This document shows positions 34,201 to 46,110 of a DNA stretch of 64,000 nucleotides, one piece after another. The notes under the pieces are model-generated. The model was not told the DNA's origin, ran no database searches, and was given only the letters and a program-made list of their open reading frames with translations. The stretch's first letter is position 1. Each line of letters starts with the position of its first letter. This DNA is from Nemophila menziesii (lineage: Eukaryota > Streptophyta > Magnoliopsida > Boraginales > Hydrophyllaceae), in assembly GCA_029959085.1 (NCBI GenBank), contig JARWIR010000013.1:10107186-10171185 (forward strand). Reading direction: 5' to 3'. The position numbers were made by a program, and so were the translations under genes.

Positions 34201-36449
34201 GTTTATGCAATGCACCTGCCACGTTCCAGAGGTGCATGATGGCTATATTTTGGGACATGATTGATAAATATTTGGAGGTTTTTATGGATGATTTTTCAGT
34301 GTTTGGAGACAGTTTTGATGATTGTTTGAGTAATCTAGAGAAAGTCCTTGTGAGATGTAGAGAAAAAGATCTCGTGCTCAATTGGGAAAAATGCCACTTC
34401 ATGGTTCAAGAAGGAATTGTGTTGGGACATAAAGTTTCGAAGGCAGGGATGGAGGTTGATCGTGCTAAAATTGAAGTTATCAAAACACTACCACCTCCGG
34501 TTTCTGTTAAAGGAGTGAGAAGTTTCTTGGGTCACGCAGGATTTTATCGACGATTTATTAAAGATTTCTCCAAGATCGCCAAACCGCTCTGCTCTTTACT
34601 TGAAAAGGATACTCCTTTTAATTTTACTGAAGAATGTCTTCAAGCGTTTTTGACGATTAAGGAAAAACTGATCTCTACACTTGTTGTTATACCTCCTGAT
34701 TGGAACGCTCCGTTTGAACTTATGTGCGATGCTAGTGATCACGCTATGGGTGTTGTGTTGGGACAGAGGAAAGACAAGATTTTCCACACGATTTATTATG
34801 CAAGTAAGACTTTCAACGCTGCCCAGATGAATTATACAGTGACGGAGAAAGAGATGTTGGCCGTTGTTTATGCTTTCGATAAATTTCGTCCCTATCTGGT
34901 TGGGAAGAAAACTATTGTATACACGGACCATTCAGCTATTAGGTACCTCATGGAGAAAAAGGACGCTAAGCCGCGTCTCATTAGATGGGTACTATTGCTT
35001 CAAGAATTCGACATAGATATTCGAGACCGAAAAGGATGCGACAATCAAGTTGCTGATCACTTATCAAGGCTCGAAGGATCTAATGCGAACAAGGAACCAT
35101 TGTTGGTTAAAGAGGTATTCCCTGATGAACAACTTTTTGCTATTAAACGTGCTTTTGTGCCATGGTATGCAGATCTAGTCAACCTCATTGTGAGTGGTGT
35201 CTTTCCCAAAGATTTCCACCCACAACAAAGACAAAGATTGAACCACCAGGCCAAACAGTATTATTGGGATGAACCGTACCTCTGGAAGATATGTAATGAC
35301 CAAGTGGTTAGAAGATGTGTACATGAAGGTGAGATGGAGAAAATTATTGAAAGTTGTCATAGTTCACCTTATGGAGGTCACTTTAAGGGCGATAGAACCG
35401 CAGCTAAAATTCTTCAATCCGGGTTCTATTGGCCAACCATACACAAAGATTGTCACAGTTTCGTCCAGTCATGCCACAGATGCCAAAAAACTGGTAATAT
35501 ATCAAAAAGAGACGCGATGCCGCTTAATAACATTCTTGGAGTTGAGATCTTTGATGTATGGGGAATAGATTTCATGGGACCTTTCATCACGTCCTATGGA
35601 AATCTTTATATTTTGCTTGCAGTAGACTATGTATCGAAACGGGTAGAAGCAGTGGCAACACCAAAGAACGATGCTCAAACAGTGATTAAATTCTTAAAAT
35701 CAAACATCTTTTCAAGACATGGTACGCCACGTGTTCTCATCAGTGATAAAGGTACCCATTTTCTTAATGCTCCCGTGAGACATTTTCTTAAAAAGTTTGG
35801 AGTGAAACACCGTACTTCAACCGGTTATCACCCACAAACTAACGGTCAAGCTGAAGTTTCCAATCGGGAAATTAAATCTATTCTGGAGAAGACCGTGAAC
35901 AAATCAAGAAAAGACTGGTCCTTAAAGCTAGATGATGCTCTCTGGGCATACAGAACAGCATTTAAAACACCAGTTGGGGCATCTCCATATCGCATGGTCT
36001 ACGGCAAAGCGTGTCATCTACCAATTGAACTAGAAGCTCGAGCCTACTGGGCTATTAAAACTCTGAATCTAGACCCAGATTTGGCCGGGAAACAAAGGAT
36101 GATGCAATTGAACGAATTGGAGGAGCTTCGTTATCATGCCTATGAAAATTCACGTCTCTATAAGGAGAAAACAAAGCGATGGCATGATAAACGGCTCCGT
36201 CCAAAGAATCTCGAGATTGGACAGAAGGTTTTATTATACAACTCTCGATTTTCAAACTACCCAGGAAAGCTTAAATCCCGTTGGGAAGGACCTTACATTG
36301 TTACCAAAGTCACACCGCATGGAGCGATTGAGATTGAAAATCCAGCCGAGCAACGGACATTCATGGTGAATGGCCAGCGTTTGAAGAGATACTATGACAG
36401 TGAGGACTTTGAGCAAGGAGAGAAAATCTACCTTGTCGAATGCGATTAG
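31209..36449 (+). CDS. Gag-Pol polyprotein, Athila-like, intact (1746 aa)
   Basis: One ORF with no stop or frameshift. Gag occupies about residues 1-400 with a CX2CX4HX4C knuckle at 255-268, followed by a Gln/Pro-rich linker. Protease has the DLGAS motif with Asp590. Reverse transcriptase has FMDD at 1025-1028 in the order [13 protein letters not shown] ... FMDDFSVFG. RNase H carries CDASDHAMG (Asp1174). Integrase has an H/C zinc region from about 1372, and the DD35E triad at Asp1454, Asp1513 and Glu1549, with GIDFMGPF typical of Gypsy. It copies the RNA genome to DNA and integrates it in the nucleus; gag forms the particle. All catalytic residues checked are present, so the copy may be competent. 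Athila elements usually carry gag and pol in one frame, as here. Confidence 0.95.
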   Translation: MENPRRLELPIEFRVEPRGIRAPEIQAAKFKPDPGMLTQFASHGLFSGDAHQDPIRYIQKFMQICDAYIVRGVTREQVYYLMFQFFLTGCASDWYDAQYPHIIPDWDKLQTRFLDHFYPVSRRLKDMLELEQFIQEEEESLGEAWLRFTEKKARCPYHRSSPEYYLTLFYGGLNDKSREKADSVGNVGFVLLDPVEAELGMERILENERSWPKKSVKENNSESLKLKELAKQLEELTEQARTIAQVNMVRTIPSCLGCGSRNHVWAGCMNNPAVASVQYPQDNYYSNSYNQESYTNYQQPPQKSWDRKQETSQQPQLQSYNPPQPIQKKAPIVKKTCQEPKKDPPKQSMQLAKQEQLQSLTSSMTKLMQNVEKKINYSQQRVRTQEKVIKQLEHTISQMASTLQTRPKGQLPSDTIAPRDDSCHAVELRSGKQLPPPRPEPEPIPIPEQRGEEIIKDTVKEVVQPKSVQAETPDKTRQLVELSTRPPPPYPSRVRKKDNDLEFKKFIDMLKKLEINIPLVEALKRMPSYMKFMKDILSNKRSIETGEPIGLPRECSAICQNELPPKLEDPGSFTIPIGIGENWTGKALCDLGASINIMPKSLFEKLNIGEVVPTSVVLQMADRSLSRPIGKIEDVLVNAGSFIFPCDFIILDYDADKNVPIILGRPFLATGRTLIDVENGELIMRVQGEQIRFNVFQAMKYPKAKNECFKVDVIEKITQEVFNEENLIDELDKALAPETPELEIPPEDVATLGLNVRELLREPGDIEPMKQPSIICPPVLEEKPLPDHLRYAYLGTNKTLPVIISTNLSGPQEEKLLQVLRANKEAIGWTIADIKGISPSVCKHKIILENEGGRSIEGQRRLMPAMKEVVRKEVIKLLDAGIIYPIASSDWVSPVQCVPKKGGFTTILNEQGEAIPSRPVVGWRVCMDYRRLNKATKKDHFPLPFIDQMLDKLAGREYYCFLDGYSGYNQICVDPLDQHKTTFTCPFGTFAYRRMPFGLCNAPATFQRCMMAIFWDMIDKYLEVFMDDFSVFGDSFDDCLSNLEKVLVRCREKDLVLNWEKCHFMVQEGIVLGHKVSKAGMEVDRAKIEVIKTLPPPVSVKGVRSFLGHAGFYRRFIKDFSKIAKPLCSLLEKDTPFNFTEECLQAFLTIKEKLISTLVVIPPDWNAPFELMCDASDHAMGVVLGQRKDKIFHTIYYASKTFNAAQMNYTVTEKEMLAVVYAFDKFRPYLVGKKTIVYTDHSAIRYLMEKKDAKPRLIRWVLLLQEFDIDIRDRKGCDNQVADHLSRLEGSNANKEPLLVKEVFPDEQLFAIKRAFVPWYADLVNLIVSGVFPKDFHPQQRQRLNHQAKQYYWDEPYLWKICNDQVVRRCVHEGEMEKIIESCHSSPYGGHFKGDRTAAKILQSGFYWPTIHKDCHSFVQSCHRCQKTGNISKRDAMPLNNILGVEIFDVWGIDFMGPFITSYGNLYILLAVDYVSKRVEAVATPKNDAQTVIKFLKSNIFSRHGTPRVLISDKGTHFLNAPVRHFLKKFGVKHRTSTGYHPQTNGQAEVSNREIKSILEKTVNKSRKDWSLKLDDALWAYRTAFKTPVGASPYRMVYGKACHLPIELEARAYWAIKTLNLDPDLAGKQRMMQLNELEELRYHAYENSRLYKEKTKRWHDKRLRPKNLEIGQKVLLYNSRFSNYPGKLKSRWEGPYIVTKVTPHGAIEIENPAEQRTFMVNGQRLKRYYDSEDFEQGEKIYLVECD

Positions 36450-37125
36450 CTTGAGGTACACGTCTAACTAAAAGACGTTAATCAAAAGTGCTCTTGGGAG
36501 ACACCCCTTGTTTTAATTTCTTTTTAGATTAGTTGTTTTTGCTTTGTAGTGTTAAGTTAGTGTATATTTTTAATTGTGTTTTCAAGCTAATGGGAGAGAA
36601 AGGTAGTGTGTTATTGTGCAGGAAACGAGTTTGGGGTCAAAAGGAAAAATCTGGAGGAACTTCAAGTCTGGCGCGGACTACCCCGCGGACTACCCCATGG
36701 TCCGCAGGGATGCACCGCGCCCCAAAAACCCGTACCACGGGTTGGCTAGCTCGGGTTTTATCCAGAAGGTCGAAAAAAATTCACGGGGTATGGCGCGGTA
36801 CACCGGACCCTAGTCCGCGCGCCTAAAACCCGTACCACGGGTTGGGTACCTCGGGTTTTTTGACGGACATGCCGCGGACTACCCCCTGCACCGCACCCCT
36901 GGACCGCACCCCTGGTCCGCGCCCCAAAAACCCGTACCACGGGGTGCTAGCTCGGGTATTATCCAGTAGGTAAAAATTTTGGAGCAACAGAAGCTGCAGT
37001 ACACCGCGGGATATGTCCGGTGCACCGCAAGAGGCGGTTCAAGAAGGAATTCTTTTCCTAATAAAACTCTTACCTTATGAGATTAACCCTAGCCTTCCAC
37101 CCACGAATTTTTCAGACCCAAACCC
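36450..37125 (+). repeat. Non-coding interval with three GC-rich 100-bp tandem repeats
   Basis: CCCGTACCACGGGTTGG or a close variant occurs at 36729, 36829 and 36931, each followed by (G)CTAGCTCGGGT or GTACCTCGGGT and preceded by GGTCCGC/CGGACTACCCC words. The interval 36660-36975 is far more GC-rich than the rest of the element. Frames crossing it are repeat artefacts. Confidence 0.75.
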
Positions 37126-37402
37126 TATATAAACATCTTAAAGCTTGTGCAAACCTTCACAATTAACACAGCAACTCATCAAATCCTCTCCATCATCTTC
37201 CATAAACACAATCCTTCATCAAATTCATCACACTACACCATCAAAACACCATCAGATTCAACAAGCTTTAAAGTTTTCTTCCAAGATCAAATCCTATAAC
37301 CTTTCTCTTTCTTTAATTCCAAGCAACAACATCAAGCTAAACCAATTGTCCTTAAACTTTTAATCCATCCTTGGTATAACTTGAGTTGTGGGTGAATCGA
37401 GT
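37126..37402 (+). promoter_or_regulatory. Internal promoter (TATA box) and ATG-free leader of the third ORF
   Basis: CCCTATATAAACATC at 37124-37138 is a good plant TATA box. From the expected start near 37158 to the ORF start at 37403 I see no ATG. The leader is rich in CA, TC and CAT-derived words, as in translated plant 5' UTRs. Promoter activity is inferred. Confidence 0.55.
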
Positions 37403-37870
37403 ATGACTAACAGATCTGAAGCTATGGAATACAAGAGAAAGTGTTCAATCCTTGGGAAGAATAAGAAATTGCCTGGAGCTACCATTGAAAAACCCATCAA
37501 TCTTGATGAGGTTTCTGAAGAATCAAAAGAACAGGCACCTGAACAACCACTACCAAAGAAGAGACTAACTGCTAGAATGTCCACACCATCAAGGAGGCCT
37601 TTAGACAAGATAAAAATCCAAGACCAAGGTTCTTCTACCTCTTCTTCCAAAATTGCTTATAATCTTCCTCCTTGGGCTATTCAGTTACAGAACGAAGTTG
37701 AAAGATTACGTGAAGATAACAAAGACCTTTGGGTAGAAATCATGCATTTGGAAACAAGGGTAGATAATTCGACCTTGTACAAGGATATAGATGATTACAC
37801 CGATCCCTCAGCTTCAGAAGATGAGGATGATATGATGGATCTCTATGGCCAGCCAGGTAAGTCATTCTAA
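37403..37870 (+). CDS. Third ORF of the Athila-like element, coiled-coil protein (155 aa), function unknown
   Basis: The ATG at 37403 is the first after the internal TATA box. The protein has a basic stretch (KKRLTARMSTPSRRPLDKIK, about residues 51-70) that could be a nuclear signal. A predicted coiled coil (IQLQNEVERLREDNKDLWVE, about 92-120) follows, and then an acidic tail (SASEDEDDMMD). It lacks a signal peptide or membrane segment, so it is not an obvious envelope-like protein even though it sits where Athila elements often carry one. Similar extra ORFs occur in other plant Gypsy elements without proven roles. It is intact, like gag-pol. Confidence 0.6.
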   Translation: MTNRSEAMEYKRKCSILGKNKKLPGATIEKPINLDEVSEESKEQAPEQPLPKKRLTARMSTPSRRPLDKIKIQDQGSSTSSSKIAYNLPPWAIQLQNEVERLREDNKDLWVEIMHLETRVDNSTLYKDIDDYTDPSASEDEDDMMDLYGQPGKSF

Positions 37871-39372
37871 TTTTTCTCAATAGCTTGGATGCATTAGGTA
37901 GTTTAGTTAGTTTTATTTTAAATTTTATTTCATGCTTGAGTCTTTTTCGAGTCGTGGGGACACGGCTCACTTTTGAGTTGGGGGTGGGGATTCGTTGTCC
38001 TCATCTTCTTTTCGTTTTTGCATAAAATTTAAAATTTTTAGGTTGAATTAAGGCATAGAATATCTTGAATGTACCTATTTGAACATGATTTTATTAGGTC
38101 AATGATAGTAGGTAGTATGTTTTTGAAAGATGCAACAAATTTGTTTAGATGCATGCATGAAAACAGGAAATAAAAGATAGAACAGTTAATGAGCAATGCT
38201 AAGAAATCACGTTGAAACTTAGGAATAGTTATTTGGTGTGTAGAACGTGAGGTTTAAAATTAGTTGAAAACCCACTTGTCTATGAACTATTAGTGAAAAA
38301 GTAACGAAATCCGGTAGTTAGAAAAATGACTAAGGCAGTTCTTTCATGATAAAACACTTGAAGCCTTTAGACTTTCTCACCCTTTTGTTTGATATTGTTA
38401 TTTATCCGTCTTAGCCCCTCTGAGCCTTTCTAAAGCCTTTTTATTGAACCACATTATAATCCATACCCTAGTTTTAGGACTTATCTATATGACCCGCACT
38501 CGAATCGCAAAACCTGAGACAACTCGTTTTAGAGCTTGAGTTTGGGGTGGTAGGTTTCATTATTAGGGAACTTTGGGAATTTGGGAATTATCTTTGTGAT
38601 TTTATTGATGATGAATTTGTAACCCTTTGCCGGGGTAATAGTGAATGAAAAAGAAGCTACGAGCTAATTTTGCCAACAAGGGCATAAAAAGAAAAAGAAT
38701 ATATATATATGAAAAATAGCGTGATATCTCGAACATCAAAAAGAGAGTCATAGCTATACAAAAGAAAAAATTGATTTGAAAAGAGAATATATATTCGGAC
38801 CGGCAAAGTGGATTTTATATCATCAAAGGTTTTAATTGGGATTATTGGGGATGCACATTAAAAAGCATAAATAAATTGGGTTGAGTGAGAACATCTTCGA
38901 GTGAAAACTCAAGCTCTAGGGCGATTCGTTGATGGCTAGTGAGGAGAGAGCCAAAAGCTCACTTTTCATTATCCAAATATACCACACCCGTCCTTAAGCC
39001 AAGTTATAACCAAGACCTTAGGATTTTTGACTACTAGGTGGAGAAACAATTGAGCTATTAGGTAGTAGGTAAGTGGATCATTGGATGCTTTATTTGGGAC
39101 CTATGAACAACCTATAGCCATTAACCTGAACTAAGTTATCATCCTCTCATTCTGGCATTGCGAAATTAATCTTAACTTGAACTTATGGATTGTTGATTGC
39201 ATGTGTATTAGGCATATTTGAGTATTATTTCTTGAGCATTACTACATGAGACTTTTTGGATTTTATGCTCTAGGATCATTCATTATATTTTGTTCTTGTT
39301 TTCCTCCGACTTCTTCTTGTTTATTTTGACTACCCTACTGTTCTTTACTTTTATTGTATCGGGACGATACAA
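37871..39372 (+). other. Long 3' untranslated region of the Athila-like element
   Basis: About 1.5 kb with no coding frame of note between the third ORF and the polypurine tract. GAGTTGGGGGT-like words occur at about 37974 and again in the polypurine tract. A long non-coding 3' region is usual for Athila. Confidence 0.7.
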
Positions 39373-39376
39373 CTTT

Positions 39377-39389
39377 GAGTTGGGGGTCT
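39377..39389 (+). promoter_or_regulatory. Polypurine tract
   Basis: GAGTTGGGGGTCT directly before the 3' LTR. It primes plus-strand DNA synthesis in this class. Confidence 0.75.
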
Positions 39390-40859
39390 TGATGTCTCCT
39401 CATTTGTGATAGTAAAATACACTCATGAGACATCATTTTAGGCTTATTTATTAGTTTATAGGTTGATTTTAGCTTATTTTAGTGCACTTTCCTATTTTGG
39501 GTCTTGATTTGTAGAATTATTATTTTTAGAGCATATTGGGTTTAATTGTTTATTTAGTGTGAAGCTTTAAAGATAATTATGGAGATTAATTAGAGTCCAA
39601 GTCAAAGACAACAACTTATGGAAGGAGATATGCATGGAAATTGGAGATAAGGAAATAATTGCTAAAAAGATGGAAAAGGAAAAGCTGCCTAAATCTGAGA
39701 TTCTGCAAAGATAGGCGTTTTTACCTAATAAAGAGGCCGAATTTGGTAAATTACTCCTAAAGGGTCTAGATAATTCTGTTGCGATTCTTTTGGTATCTTG
39801 TGGAGCAAAATCGGACCAATAATAAAGAAGTTATGACCAAAACAACGCAGCAGTGTTTATCTTTATTTCCATACGAATTTGAGTTGGGCTAGGAGTCCAT
39901 TACTTAACTTATCTCTAAAGAAACGAATTAGGTCAACCTCTAACCTATAAATACAGCCTCTTAACACTCTTAAATCATCCTTGGTGAAACCTTAAACCAA
40001 GAGGAAGCTTAGAACACAAGAGAGAAGTCTGGAAGGATCTGTCATCAACAATGTCTTCTTCTACCTTTAGATTTGTAATTTCTTTCTTTTCTTTCATGCA
40101 CTAAATTTCTTTAGCTTAAGTTTTAGCATTAATGTATGAACCCTAGTTTTGATTGACATCTATCTAATTTGGGAATTTAATGTTTTAAATAGAATTATAG
40201 TTTTTATTCTCTGTTTATGTGTTTGAATTTATATTCTGTGTTCTTGTGGACGGCCGCCATTAGAATTACCATCTAGTAATTAGGATACCATTGACAACGG
40301 TGTTCAATTGCATGTTTAGCACATAACGTTTAGTTTTAGGTTTGATCTGACAACCCAACCTAGCTAGATAATCACTATGGTTGAGTCTTGTGACTCTTTA
40401 CCAATTACAGGAAAAGTTTGCTTAGGAAGCCTTATTGACACAGGTAAATCTTATTTTAAACTACCGATAGCATATTGGGACCGATTAGGGAAATACTACA
40501 TGATTCACCCTTACATGTTTAGAACGGCAAAACTAGTGGGGATTACATGCTAATAACTTAAGCTATATTCTCATATTCTTCTCTTCATATTTATTTTCTG
40601 TCTTTTATATTCTTAGCTTTAGTTTATTAGAAAACCAAACAAAAATCTATTTATTTTTACTTTTAATTGCGTTTAGTTATTCTAGCTTTAATTATTTATA
40701 CTTGGTATTTGCATAAGATTCTCCTAACCTCTGTAGTCTCTGCGGAACGAATCTTTATCTAAAACTTGCATACGATCTGTATACTTGCAGAACCGTGTAG
40801 TTTAGGGTGTTATTTGCACGTTAATTACATCTTATTTTATCACACCCTAGGCCCCACCA
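39390..40859 (+). repeat. 3' LTR
   Basis: 1470 bp. The six differences I see from the 5' LTR are: GCTTATT/GTTTATT, CTGGGAT/CTGAGAT, GGAGCTG/GGATCTG, TTAACATT/TTAGCATT, CTAGGTT/CTAGCTT and CAGAGCC/CAGAACC. The copy ends at 40859, followed by GTAAG. Confidence 0.95.
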
Positions 40860-40864
40860 GTAAG

Positions 40865-41739
40865 GAGCATGCATATATTAGCGTTATTTATTTGAAAAGA
40901 TTGAAAATGCGTTTTCTCACCCTCAACAAGTTCACTATTTTTTTCCTTTTAAAGAGTTCATTTTTTTATGATATGCCTACTTTACCCTTAGTAAACATGT
41001 GTTACAATCTAACAAGTGCCTTTATTATAGAAATTCTATTTTCATGCATTACAAGTTTTTGAAATCAAAACATATAATCAAGAGAGATTAGAACGGGATT
41101 GTTTCAAATATTCCTAGCGTGATTTATCTTTCTCTCTCTAGCCTGATTTTTCTCTATCTATTTTGATCCATTTCATATATTTTCTTCCATCAGGTATCAT
41201 AATTTTCATCCAAAAAATCTATATGAATGCAAGAATTGACACACTTCCAGGTATATTCAAGAGTTGTCAATCTTCCAGATACTTTTTCCATAATTAATTA
41301 ATTTTTTTCTCTTCATGTGTAGTGTATTCATCGAGTTTCATATTGGTATTATCCATTTTCATACATCAATTTACTTAGGTTGATTATATTTTTCTTTAAT
41401 TTTCTAAATCAATATGTGTTTGTTACATATGTATTCAGTGTGGATCCACGAAATTGTATTGATAGCCCATTATTCTGGTCATATAGCCCACTATTTTTGT
41501 TTTGTCAACCCACTGCATTATGTATACAATCCACTAGATTTATACATGAAACCCACTCCTAAATGTATACAATTCATTATTATTACACATATAACTCATT
41601 GATATGTTTTTTCAATCCACTATTCTTTTCAGATAACTCACTATTTTTATATTGTCAACCCATTACTTTTTTACTTACATTTTAGTTTTCTTGATTTCTA
41701 ATTGTTTTTTTTATCATGCACGTATTTGGGTGGGGTCGG
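40865..41739. other. Intergenic, low-complexity repeats
   Basis: AT-rich sequence. Between 41450 and 41670 degenerate units of the type CCCACTATTTTTG...CAACCCACT recur several times. Frames here are short and unconserved. Confidence 0.5.
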
Positions 41740-43440
41740 TGCCACTTATAGGTTGTGTGTTCACCCTATTAAGTAGGGGAGGGGATAAAGAGATGGTGGT
41801 AAACTATATCCACATAGATGGTTTATGGGATTGGGGAAGGTTTGAAGTGTTCCTTCCTGCATCAAAACTTAAGGAGATTGTTGAGATGAGAGTGGGTCGA
41901 GTGGGTGTCTTTAGATATTATCTTTCGTGGCAAGTTTAAGCACACAAAACATTCAGCTAGATCGTAAACTTAGGGCACAAAAGTGTCGATGCAAGAGGAA
42001 GAGTTTAAATTGAGGACTGTATGGAAGCTTCGATTTCCCCAAAAGGTAAGGGTGTCGGTGTGGTGACACATGCAAGTGAGGCTACCAAGAAGACTTAATC
42101 TCATTTTCACAGGAGTTCATTCAAGTGATTTTTGTCCATGGTGTGGGGTAGAGGTAGAGACCGTAAATTGCCTATTTCGAGAGTGTGTCATGGCTAACGG
42201 GATTTGATAGTCTTTATCAAGTGAGTGGGAAATAGTTTGGAAAGGATCGAGAATGAATCAGGACTCACAAGTTGTAACATGATGTGTGATTCAACACCTA
42301 GAAATGGATAACAAAATTTGGGGAAATGAGTTTAACAGCTCCTAAAATGAGACTCGAAGGATGAGTTGTTGGGAATAGGGGATATTCTGCAGAAATAGTG
42401 GGTAAGTACTCTGCCAGGTTTCAACAACTAGGTTCACAAGTGAATGAGGATTATATTGGAGGCAGGACAACTTCTTAGTTTGCTCAGCAATCAAGGCTGC
42501 GAGGAGACGATATTAGTTTGTGGGAGTTTCAGGGGGAGGTGATGTACAACAACAGGCATTGGCCTCTTCGATATAGAGGGGACAAAATTGTCGAGACTGA
42601 ATTTGACACGTATTGGAGTATACCTTGGCTGAATGAGTCAATTTCATATGCATAATGGTGGGGGAGAAATGTTAATAATAATAATAATTTATTTGCTGGT
42701 ATTCTGTGGAGGTGTCACATCTCAGCAATCATTTGGTATTTGTGGATTAATCATAATAATATGGTTTTTAATGGAGTAGAGAGGTTAAATGTGAAAGATT
42801 TGATAGGAAGAGCTAAAGGCCTTGCAGATACGTGAAAACCTGGGGATACCGAATGGGATGGATAAGCATCTCAATCGGGTGGAGTTAATATGTTGGACGA
42901 AGCCTAAGTAAGGATTGGAACTGAAGATGGATAAAAGTTCTAATACGAGTCGTCGAATAGGTTGAGTTGGAGATTTATGGAGGGATGAGAGCAGTAACTG
43001 GTTGGGTGGTTTCACTCGGAATTTGGTGTTGTGCTTTCTATGATAGCGAAATCAATCACCTTTTTATGAGGATGTAGTTTGGGTAGAACAGTTGGAGTGG
43101 AGAGTCTTATTGTAGAGGTTGTTTCGTGTGAGGTTGTAGACATAATTAACAGGGAGGCAAATGCACAGGGTCTCAGATAAAGGTGGATCACATATATAAG
43201 GATGTTACTTAGACATAAACCACGATTTGAGGCCCAATGAATATAGAGAAGGTTGAATAGATGTGTGGATTGACTAGCAAAATTAGGGGCGTCTCAACAA
43301 AATTGAATTAGAGTTTTTCATGAATAATTAAATGGATTGAGGCATTATTTGATCCAGAATAGATGTAGATGAGTGGTACCTAAAGTTATATTTGATATGC
43401 TTGTAGAGAATAATTAATGATGTTTTAACACGATTATAGA
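41740..43440 (+). pseudogene. LINE ORF2 3' end, heavily decayed
   Basis: Fragments in order match the tail of a plant L1-like ORF2: a post-RT segment (41730-41930), a zinc-finger-like stretch reading SSDFCPWCGVEVETVNCLF near 42117-42175 (CX2C...C, zf-RVT type), a linker with WYLWINHNNMVFNGV-like sequence near 42735-42780, and RNase H remnants to about 43290 (RCVD*LAKLG). Many stops and frameshifts. An ATTA/AAA-rich stretch near 43440 could be the old tail; target duplications were not found. Confidence 0.65.
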
Positions 43441-44240
43441 ACCTCCATTACATTAAAGAAAATATTTTTATTTTAATATGTTTCATATTATTACTTAACG
43501 TGCTTACTTGTTATATGTCTAAAAATAATTTTTTAAATTTTGGACCTTTTGAAGACATCCAAGTAAAATGATTAAGAAGGATTATCGTATTATTTTAATA
43601 TTTTGGGTGAATATGATAACTGTCGTAACCCAATAAATGATTAAGAAGTATGCCTTACACCAAATCCCTAAACTACCACAAAACTAAAAAAATGAAAAGC
43701 TAAACAAATAATATTACGAAAAGACCAAGAGGACTAACACCGTCGAGGCGTTGCATATATAGTTTAGCAATCGACTTAAATTGATTGATGATATTTGTCC
43801 CACACCACTTTTTCAAGTCTACACTATATTCCAACAAGAAAGACAAAAAACAATGTCGGATAAACATAGGAAATATGTTTAAGAGATATAGATTTGGATA
43901 TTATAGTACCGTATACGTATTAAATTATGCACAATCATAGTCCTTTAAGAATATCTGGAACATGTATGATTAATTTGTTTGTTTAATAGCATTCGGAATT
44001 AAAAAATTAAAGTTTCGGGTTTCATATTCAATTATAAGTTGAAATAAAAAACATCAATATAAATTAAATCTCATCATGAACATTCTAATCCGCCCAAAAA
44101 AAAAAAATCATGTACATTCTAATGAAGGATATACTTAAGAGTTTATTTTACGGTAAGAATGATTATCATTATTTTAAAATTTTATCATATTTTAATTATG
44201 GTATATAAGATAATTTAAAATTATAATTAACGATATATAA
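43441..44240. other. Intergenic, no gene recognised
   Basis: AT-rich DNA without a recognisable frame or repeat. The final base (44240, A) is the 5' host base of the Helitron insertion. Confidence 0.5.
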
Positions 44241-44272
44241 TCTATATTATATTTTAGAGTTTTTTCTGCGGT

Positions 44273-44376
44273 CCACATTTATCAACATAAGTGGTGGCCA
44301 GGATTAAATCTGACTAAACATAAGTGGTGGCCAGGATTTAATCTGGCCAAACATAAGTGGTGGCCAAGATCGTTTC
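44273..44376 (+). repeat. Triple repeat near the Helitron 5' end
   Basis: CATAAGTGGTGGCCAGGAT or a close variant occurs three times at about 34-36 bp spacing, starting near 44287. Subterminal to the Helitron 5' end; role unknown. Confidence 0.8.
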
Positions 44377-45526
44377 TGACCCGACCTATTATTAATACCT
44401 TAATAATTTAATTTTTTTAAATAAAATCTCAATCATATTATTTTTATTATAATTAATTACCTCTCTTTTTAACTTAACAATCCTCCAATTACCTCCTTTA
44501 ATTTCTCAAAACTCAATACACACTAAAAATCGATTAACTGTTCTTCACACTCACCTTCTTACAAAACCGCTTTTTAACTTTCACACTCACCTTCTTACAA
44601 AACCGCTTTTTAACTTAACAATCCCCCAATTACCTTCTTTAATTTCTCAAAACTCAATACACACTAAAAATCGATTAACTCGTCTTCACGCTCACCTTCT
44701 TACAAAACCGCTCTTCTGAACAAGAAATTCGGTGCCACTCTGGAAACATTCTTCGCCATCATCAACGGGCTTGGCGAAAGACCCACCAAGCCGCTCTCCT
44801 ACACAATAAAACCGCCGCCACTCGGCGACCACTTCCCACCATCATCAACCGGCTTGGCGAAGAACCCAAACTGACGCCGCTCGAGTACCATTCTCCAGCA
44901 TCATCAACCCGGCTTGGCTAGGCCATCAACAATCGAAGAACCCAAATTAAGGTAAAAAAAATAATTTTTACCATTAAAACTCTAAAAAATTGATTTAATT
45001 TTAACATAATCTCATCACATTTACTATTTTTCGGAATGGGTCATTATTATGATCCGTTGGAAGCCTTTTACCGTATGAGAAGTTATGCGTTGAGAATAGC
45101 GTGTATGGGGAGGGTTTACCGTGTGAGTTTTATGGGTCTCGTGATTTAACGTGACTGTTGGAGTGAGCTTATATTGGACTATGGGATATTTTGAGTGTTG
45201 GTCATATATCTACTGGAGATAAATCTCTTATGACATCTTGGAGAAAGCTTGAAGAAGAGTTTGGAATTAAGCTACCTGAAAATGCGATTGAGTTATTATT
45301 CGTTTTTCTTCATGATTGGTTAGTATTTAAAACCTTTTTATCTAGCGTTTTAAATCAGTATCTATTATTTGTTTATGATAATTTATTGTTCGTGTTTGAA
45401 ACCTTTTTCTCTAGTAATGATTAATATTCGTTTTTCTCCTAGAAAAGGTACATAACACAGGGACCAAAGGTGCAATTAATTGTTTCATATGTATTTTGGT
45501 TATAATGAAGTGATGGTGTAATGTAG

Positions 45527-46110
45527 ATGTGGGAGGGGATAATACATAAGGATAAAAAAGGTGGATTAGAAGCTACACACATATGTGTTTTGGAATGCTC
45601 ACGAACCTTCACCTGGAAATGTACATTAATTATATATTTTTCTTATAATTATATATTCAAGTTTTCCTATTCATTCATTGAAATATTTATGGTTAATTTT
45701 CTGTGGATATTAGTATAATTTTGAGGGGAGGTATAATTTGGTTAAATCTTGAATATAGTTCAGAAGGCCGGGTACTATGTGCATCTTCAGATCATGCCTT
45801 ATGTCAATGTAGAGTAAAACTTTGGGTAATTTAATGTTGTTAATTTCACTATTCGTTCCTCTGTTTTTTGAAAGTAGAAAATACACCATTTTGGATGGGT
45901 AGATTTGTAATTTTTTGAAAATACTGTGCTAAATCGGTTATATTTTTCAGGGGTTTCCCGGTTTGGTTAGAGTATGTACCCGGTATTGGTTTCAGAATTA
46001 ACAATGAACCTTTCAAGAGAGAAATGCAAAAATTCACTGAAAAAATTGTTGGAATGATGAAATCCGAAAGATTGTTTCAGTCTCAAGGTGGTCTGATCAT
46101 TATCTCGCAG
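45527..46110 (+). pseudogene. Beta-galactosidase (GH35) exon fragments captured by the Helitron
   Basis: Conserved GH35 pieces appear in the right order. MWEGIIHKDKKGGLEAT at 45527 is followed after a frameshift by FWNAHEPSPGNV. FEGRYNLVK lies at about 45720, then a frameshift with stops. KAGYYVHLQIMPYVNVE lies in an exon ending at 45825, where the usual Trp is TAA (45815-45817). The exon 45951-46110 is intact and reads [15 protein letters not shown]...[16 protein letters not shown]...SQGG. The GG|G split codon across the 45826-45950 intron is kept. Plant beta-galactosidases of this family are cell-wall enzymes; this copy lacks the N-terminus, most of the catalytic domain and everything beyond, and has stops, so it is dead. 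Confidence 0.85.

Larger units (their letters stand above)
29613..40859 (+). mobile_element. Full-length Athila-like Ty3/Gypsy LTR retrotransposon (11.2 kb)
   Basis: Direct LTRs at 29613-31082 and 39390-40859 (1470 bp each) start TGATGTCTCC and end CCCCACCA. They are flanked by a perfect 5-bp duplication GTAAG (29608-29612 and 40860-40864). A primer-binding site, one continuous gag-pol ORF with Athila-type motifs, a third downstream ORF and a polypurine tract are all present in order. I find only six differences between the LTRs, about 0.4%, so insertion was recent. Confidence 0.95.

Noticed and set aside
36533..36940. Several 60-97 codon frames after gag-pol on both strands
   Set aside because: They are produced by the GC-rich 100-bp repeats and lack start context or conserved motifs.
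37403..37870. Third Athila ORF as an envelope-like protein
   Set aside because: No signal peptide, transmembrane segment or cysteine pattern; composition is nuclear/coiled-coil.
45191..45330. SVGHISTGDKSLMTSWRKL segment as beta-galactosidase N-terminus
   Set aside because: It does not match the GH35 N-terminal motifs; origin unknown.
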